From the NCBI GenBank assembly GCA_003134595.1, contig PLBS01000072.1:710-36860 (forward strand): DNA of 36,151 bases. The letters are read 5' to 3'. This document shows, one piece after another, positions 33,544 to 36,151 of this stretch (position 1 is the stretch's first letter; each line of letters begins with the position of its first letter). Below the pieces are notes generated by a model. That model was not told where the DNA came from, ran no database searches, and saw only the letters and a list, made by a program, of their open reading frames with translations. This DNA is from Gallionella sp. (GTDB lineage: Bacteria > Pseudomonadota > Gammaproteobacteria > Burkholderiales > Gallionellaceae). A program made the position numbers and the translations under genes.

Positions 33544-34213
33544 TTGCGGCCTCCTTGCTCAACATTTCGAGGTAATGGACCAGCTTCTGGATGCCACCCT
33601 CCGACACCGCCTTGTTCGGCATCCAGGTTTTCGGTTCCCATGCCTGCGGGTTGCGGATGAAGCTCGCGATGAATTCGGGTTGCAGCCGCTTGGCTGCGGT
33701 ATACAACTCGGGGCCGGACAGGCCGCCATATTCCGGTTCGATCAAGTGGCAGGCCATGCAGCCCCAGAACTTGTCGAAATTCATCTCGCCCATCATTTTG
33801 TCTATCGTGCCGGGTTCGATCTTTTCCCTGGCGATCAAGTCATCATGCGGTTTCAACTCCATCAGTTCGTGTGCAACCTTGGTCGCGTCTGCCTTGGATA
33901 GCGCGACATGGTCTTTGAGCGTTGCAGTATCAATCTCGTCGCCTTTCGCGCCGGGCTTGATGTGGTCGCCGTAATACATTCCGGCGGGACGGATGCGTTC
34001 CGGCTTCTGTAGCCAGGATACCAGCCACTCCTGGCGATATTTGTTGCCGGCGTAAAAGAGGGCAGGCCCATTTTTGGCGAAGGCATCTTTCAAAGTCTGT
34101 GCCGCCGGTCCGGTCAGGTTGTGGCAGCCGGAACAATCCTTCTGCAGCATTCCTCCTTCGGCCAGGGCTGCTCCGGAAAAGCCGAGCAAAGCCGCCAAAA
34201 TAATTCGCTGCAT
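33533..34213 (-). CDS. ncgB: Di-haem cytochrome c, NcgB-like
   Basis: 226 residues from the start used here: a signal peptide (MQRIILAALLGFSGAALA) and two haem sites, CSGCH (C27-H31) and CMACH (C152-H156), each in a separate cytochrome c domain; candidate distal Met residues include GMYYGDH (M79) and TWMPNK (M198). It is the second gene of the ncg-nirK operon and probably moves electrons in the periplasm. The start region is duplicated: ATGCAGCGAATAATC at 34243 and ATGCAGCGAATTATT at 34213 are 30 bases apart, each with its own ribosome-binding site. The upstream start would add ten residues to the signal peptide and lies two bases after the ncgA stop. Confidence 0.85.
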   Translation of the reverse strand: MQRIILAALLGFSGAALAEGGMLQKDCSGCHNLTGPAAQTLKDAFAKNGPALFYAGNKYRQEWLVSWLQKPERIRPAGMYYGDHIKPGAKGDEIDTATLKDHVALSKADATKVAHELMELKPHDDLIAREKIEPGTIDKMMGEMNFDKFWGCMACHLIEPEYGGLSGPELYTAAKRLQPEFIASFIRNPQAWEPKTWMPNKAVSEGGIQKLVHYLEMLSKEAANAK

Positions 34214-34245
34214 GTATATTTTCCCCTTGATTATTCGCTGCATGT

Positions 34246-35304
34246 TTATCTCCGCCTTCTTCCCTGCTCGATGAGCTTGCCCATGAACGGTGCACTGTTG
34301 AAAAGCCCGTATCCCTGTTTCATTGATTCGCTGTAGAAGAAGTTCGGGTCGTAAACTTTGTCCTTCCATGCATACCAGGAATCCAACGGAATGCCGTCAT
34401 ATTCGATAACGGTCATCGGCCCGCCCATCATGGCACCGTTGTTCGACATGTGTTTGTCGACGTGATCGTGCATCACGAAGATGCCGGGATTGTTCATCTG
34501 AACGATCGCGTCGAAACGCTCGCCGGGACCGACTGCGATCGTGTCGGCATAATAGGGGGTTGTGAGCGGGTAACCATCTTTGTGGGTGACCAGCATGTCG
34601 TGCCCGTGCAGATGCATCTGGTGCGTCTCATCGCCTGCGCCATAAAAACGGAGACGCATGACATCACCTTTCTTTACGCGAATCGGCTGGGTCATCGGAA
34701 AAGACTTGCCGTTGATCGAAAAATAGTCTGGAACATCCTGAGGCGCGCCTCCTTTGCCGTAAAGGTTGGCGTAAGCCGATTCCCAACTGCTCAGCATTAT
34801 GATGACGTCTTTGGTTACCTTTTTTTCCAGCTCACTCGGATTTTTCGGATCGACGATGAGTGGCCCCCACATCCCGCGCAAGGCGACATGCTCCCAGACA
34901 TTGACATGGCAGTGATACCACAGGCTACCGGGACGATCGACATTGAATTTATAAGTATAAGATTCGCCGGGCTGGATAGCGTCTTTCTGGGTGACGCCGG
35001 GAACGCCGTCGTTCTTCCAGCTTCCCGTTTGGTCAACCCCGTGCCAGTGGATGGTATGGGGGAGCGTCGTATTGTTGGTTACGTGGACAGTAACGTCATC
35101 GCCTTCCATAACGTGGATAAGCGGTCCGGGTACCTGTCCGTTGAAAGCCCATACTTTGCTGGTAAAGCCCGGAGCCACATCGATCGAAACTTCGTCGATG
35201 GTCAGACTGAATTCTCGCTGGGCACCCCAACTCAAGGTTGGCAACATTAATAATAAGAAAGAGAAGAGCAATATTTTTCGCGTCGTTACAGCAAAGCTTT
35301 TCAT
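34246..35304 (-). CDS. ncgA: Two-domain multicopper oxidase, NcgA-like
   Basis: 352 residues: a signal peptide (ILLFSFLLLMLPTLSWG) and two cupredoxin domains. Four HxH motifs for the trinuclear centre are visible: H86-H88 (HTIHWHG), H131-H133 (YHCHVN), H231-H233 (MHLHGHD) and H279-H281 (MHDHVD). Type 1 copper ligands are in domain 1 only (H83, C132, H139, M145); domain 2 has Asp where Cys would be. This is the type C two-domain architecture, as in the Nitrosomonas europaea blue copper oxidase of the ncgABC-nirK operon. It probably works as a homotrimer oxidising small substrates or a metal ion. The ATG at 35304 has GGGGGATGA just upstream and is preferred to two nearby in-frame ATGs. Confidence 0.9.
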   Translation of the reverse strand: MKSFAVTTRKILLFSFLLLMLPTLSWGAQREFSLTIDEVSIDVAPGFTSKVWAFNGQVPGPLIHVMEGDDVTVHVTNNTTLPHTIHWHGVDQTGSWKNDGVPGVTQKDAIQPGESYTYKFNVDRPGSLWYHCHVNVWEHVALRGMWGPLIVDPKNPSELEKKVTKDVIIMLSSWESAYANLYGKGGAPQDVPDYFSINGKSFPMTQPIRVKKGDVMRLRFYGAGDETHQMHLHGHDMLVTHKDGYPLTTPYYADTIAVGPGERFDAIVQMNNPGIFVMHDHVDKHMSNNGAMMGGPMTVIEYDGIPLDSWYAWKDKVYDPNFFYSESMKQGYGLFNSAPFMGKLIEQGRRRR

Positions 35305-35324
35305 ATTCATCCCCCCATCCATAA

Positions 35325-35347
35325 ATGATTTATTAAAAATACATCTT
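35325..35347 (-). promoter_or_regulatory. Probable NsrR-binding site upstream of ncgA-nirK
   Basis: On the minus strand AAGATGTATTT (35337-35347) matches the NsrR half-site AAGATGYATTT at all 11 positions. The other half, 35325-35335, matches 8 of 11 around the one-base centre. It sits 20 bases before the ncgA ATG, downstream of the candidate promoter. NsrR is an NO-sensing Fe-S repressor known to control the nirK operon in Nitrosomonas europaea; no nsrR gene is in this window. Confidence 0.6.
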
Positions 35348-35430
35348 TAAGTGAAAAAAAAGCCACGCAACAAATCAACAACCTTTAAATTCCACAACCC
35401 AGCGCATGCGACAATTTATCACACTCGAAC

Positions 35431-35458
35431 TTTATGTCACGTTATAGATGCATGTCAA
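35431..35458 (-). promoter_or_regulatory. Candidate sigma-70 promoter of the ncgA-nirK operon
   Basis: On the minus strand TTGACA (35453-35458) is a perfect -35; CATAAA (35431-35436), 16 bases on, matches four of six -10 positions. This gives a leader of about 120 bases with the NsrR-like site inside it. A second, weaker NsrR-like half (CATGCATCTA) overlaps the -35. Confidence 0.4.
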
Positions 35459-35729
35459 GAATATTTTAACAATGGCTAAAACCACTCTTATGTATTCGTA
35501 TTTGGATATTTAAATCGGTTACTTTTGTATTGAGGGGCGGATTCAAGGGTGAAGGGTGAGGAGCAGTTTTGGCAAATCTAACCGGCTGTTTTGGCTGATG
35601 AGATAATCGGAAAAGGGGTAAAGACCTCTAAAATGGGGCAGATGAGCAAAGTGGACCGATGCAGGTCACCCACGTGTACAAGCTTGATGGGGTGGCGGGA
35701 GGCCGGAGTTTGGCGGGCAGGGCGCTTGC
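35459..35729. other. 271-bp spacer, no supported gene
   Basis: AT-rich on the ncgA side and GC-richer toward the DJ-1 gene. Short open frames on both strands are without ribosome-binding sites or protein features. No intrinsic terminator for the DJ-1 gene was recognised. Confidence 0.4.
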
Positions 35730-36151
35730 TTAACGCTGCAATCCGGCTTCGACTGCCAGCCGTTTTTCTTTGCCGATTAGCCGTTCCACCAAGGTGAGCG
35801 CAAAATCCATTGCCGTGCCGGGGCCGCGCGAGGTGATCAGCTTGCCGTCTTCCACCACGGCGGCGGGTCGTTGCACGACCTGCGGAAATGCATCGAGTGC
35901 GCCGGGGAAGCATGTGGCTTGTTTTCCGTCGAGCAAACCGGCGGTGGCCAGTACTGAGGGCGCGGCGCAAATTGCAGTCACGTATTTCCCTTGTTGCGCC
36001 ATTTGCTGCACCAGCATCAATACTCGCGCATCGGCTTTCAGATTGTTAGTGCCCGGTTGTCCGCCGGGTAACACCACCATGTCATAGCTGTGCGTCAATG
36101 CTTCGTCCAGTGTGGCGTCAGGCACCAGCAGCGTGCCGCGACTGCCGCGTA
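35730..36151 (-). CDS. DJ-1/PfpI family protein, YajL-like (5' partial)
   Basis: The frame stays open to the right window edge, so about 140 C-terminal residues are present of an expected ~185. It shows the YajL/DJ-1 subfamily pattern: DATLDEAL, YDMVVLPGGQPGTNNLKAD, then KYVTAICAAPSVLATAGLLD with the nucleophilic Cys in AICAAPS, CFPGALDAF and KLITSRGPGTAMDFALTLVE. Members are cytosolic and have been linked to oxidative and carbonyl stress, with chaperone or glyoxalase-type activity. The exact role is unsettled. A GTG at 36125 is not the likely start, because RGSRGTLL continues the domain upstream. Confidence 0.88.
   Translation of the reverse strand, partial: RGSRGTLLVPDATLDEALTHSYDMVVLPGGQPGTNNLKADARVLMLVQQMAQQGKYVTAICAAPSVLATAGLLDGKQATCFPGALDAFPQVVQRPAAVVEDGKLITSRGPGTAMDFALTLVERLIGKEKRLAVEAGLQR

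Noticed and set aside
1-36151. CRISPR arrays, tRNA or rRNA genes, and complete insertion sequences
   Set aside because: No regularly spaced repeats, no tRNA-like cloverleaf sequences and no transposase reading frames were found when reading both strands by eye.

Overview
The window looks like chromosomal DNA of a betaproteobacterium, most likely in the Nitrosomonadales (ammonia-oxidiser or Gallionella-like iron-oxidiser relatives). This is inferred from gene content and order: the purM/purN/DUF3108/RNA-methyltransferase block facing an AI-2E permease and hda, and above all a four-gene multicopper oxidase, di-haem cytochrome, mono-haem cytochrome and copper nitrite reductase operon that matches the ncgABC-nirK layout known from Nitrosomonas europaea. 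No database search was possible, so the taxonomy is an inference. No rRNA, tRNA, CRISPR array, phage or intact transposase was seen.

Layout. 1-5.5 kb: an alpha/beta-hydrolase fused to a beta-helix-like tail (cut by the window edge), a small membrane protein, an ECF sigma factor with a small His-rich membrane protein behind it, an SDR oxidoreductase, a SpoIIAA/STAS-like protein and a type IB topoisomerase. 5.5-9.8 kb: an AsmA-like protein, a YajR-like MFS transporter and ssb. 9.8-12.2 kb: an ArsR regulator heading an operon with four AHSA1/SRPBCC domains, three of them fused in one polypeptide. 12.2-16.8 kb: a looser accessory stretch with an AT-richer acyltransferase, a VOC protein, two very small genes found by reading the spacers (a 42-residue zinc-ribbon-like protein and a 44-residue membrane peptide), two exported proteins and a lipoprotein cytochrome c. 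16.9-25.7 kb: housekeeping genes (desaturase, RNA m5C methyltransferase, two DUF3108 proteins, purN, purM, AI-2E-type permease, hda, HAD phosphatase). 25.7-35.3 kb: a copper and nitrogen-oxide block: nnrS, cusF-like, cusA, cusB, nirK, ncgC, ncgB, ncgA. 35.7 kb to the end: a DJ-1/PfpI protein cut by the right edge.

How the parts fit. NirK reduces nitrite to NO, the ncg products are periplasmic copper and haem redox proteins that probably supply electrons or NO tolerance, and NnrS belongs to the NO-stress membrane family. A near-consensus NsrR (NO-sensing repressor) site lies just upstream of ncgA. The neighbouring Cus copper efflux genes, including a CusF-like chaperone, would manage copper in the same compartment where three copper proteins mature.

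The most unusual non-coding feature is a 295-bp spacer between the permease and hda. It is bounded by 28-bp inverted repeats (27 of 28 matching), and the right arm contains the apparent hda ribosome-binding site. REP-like palindromes occur at two places, and a diverged 31-bp sequence is repeated in two spacers.
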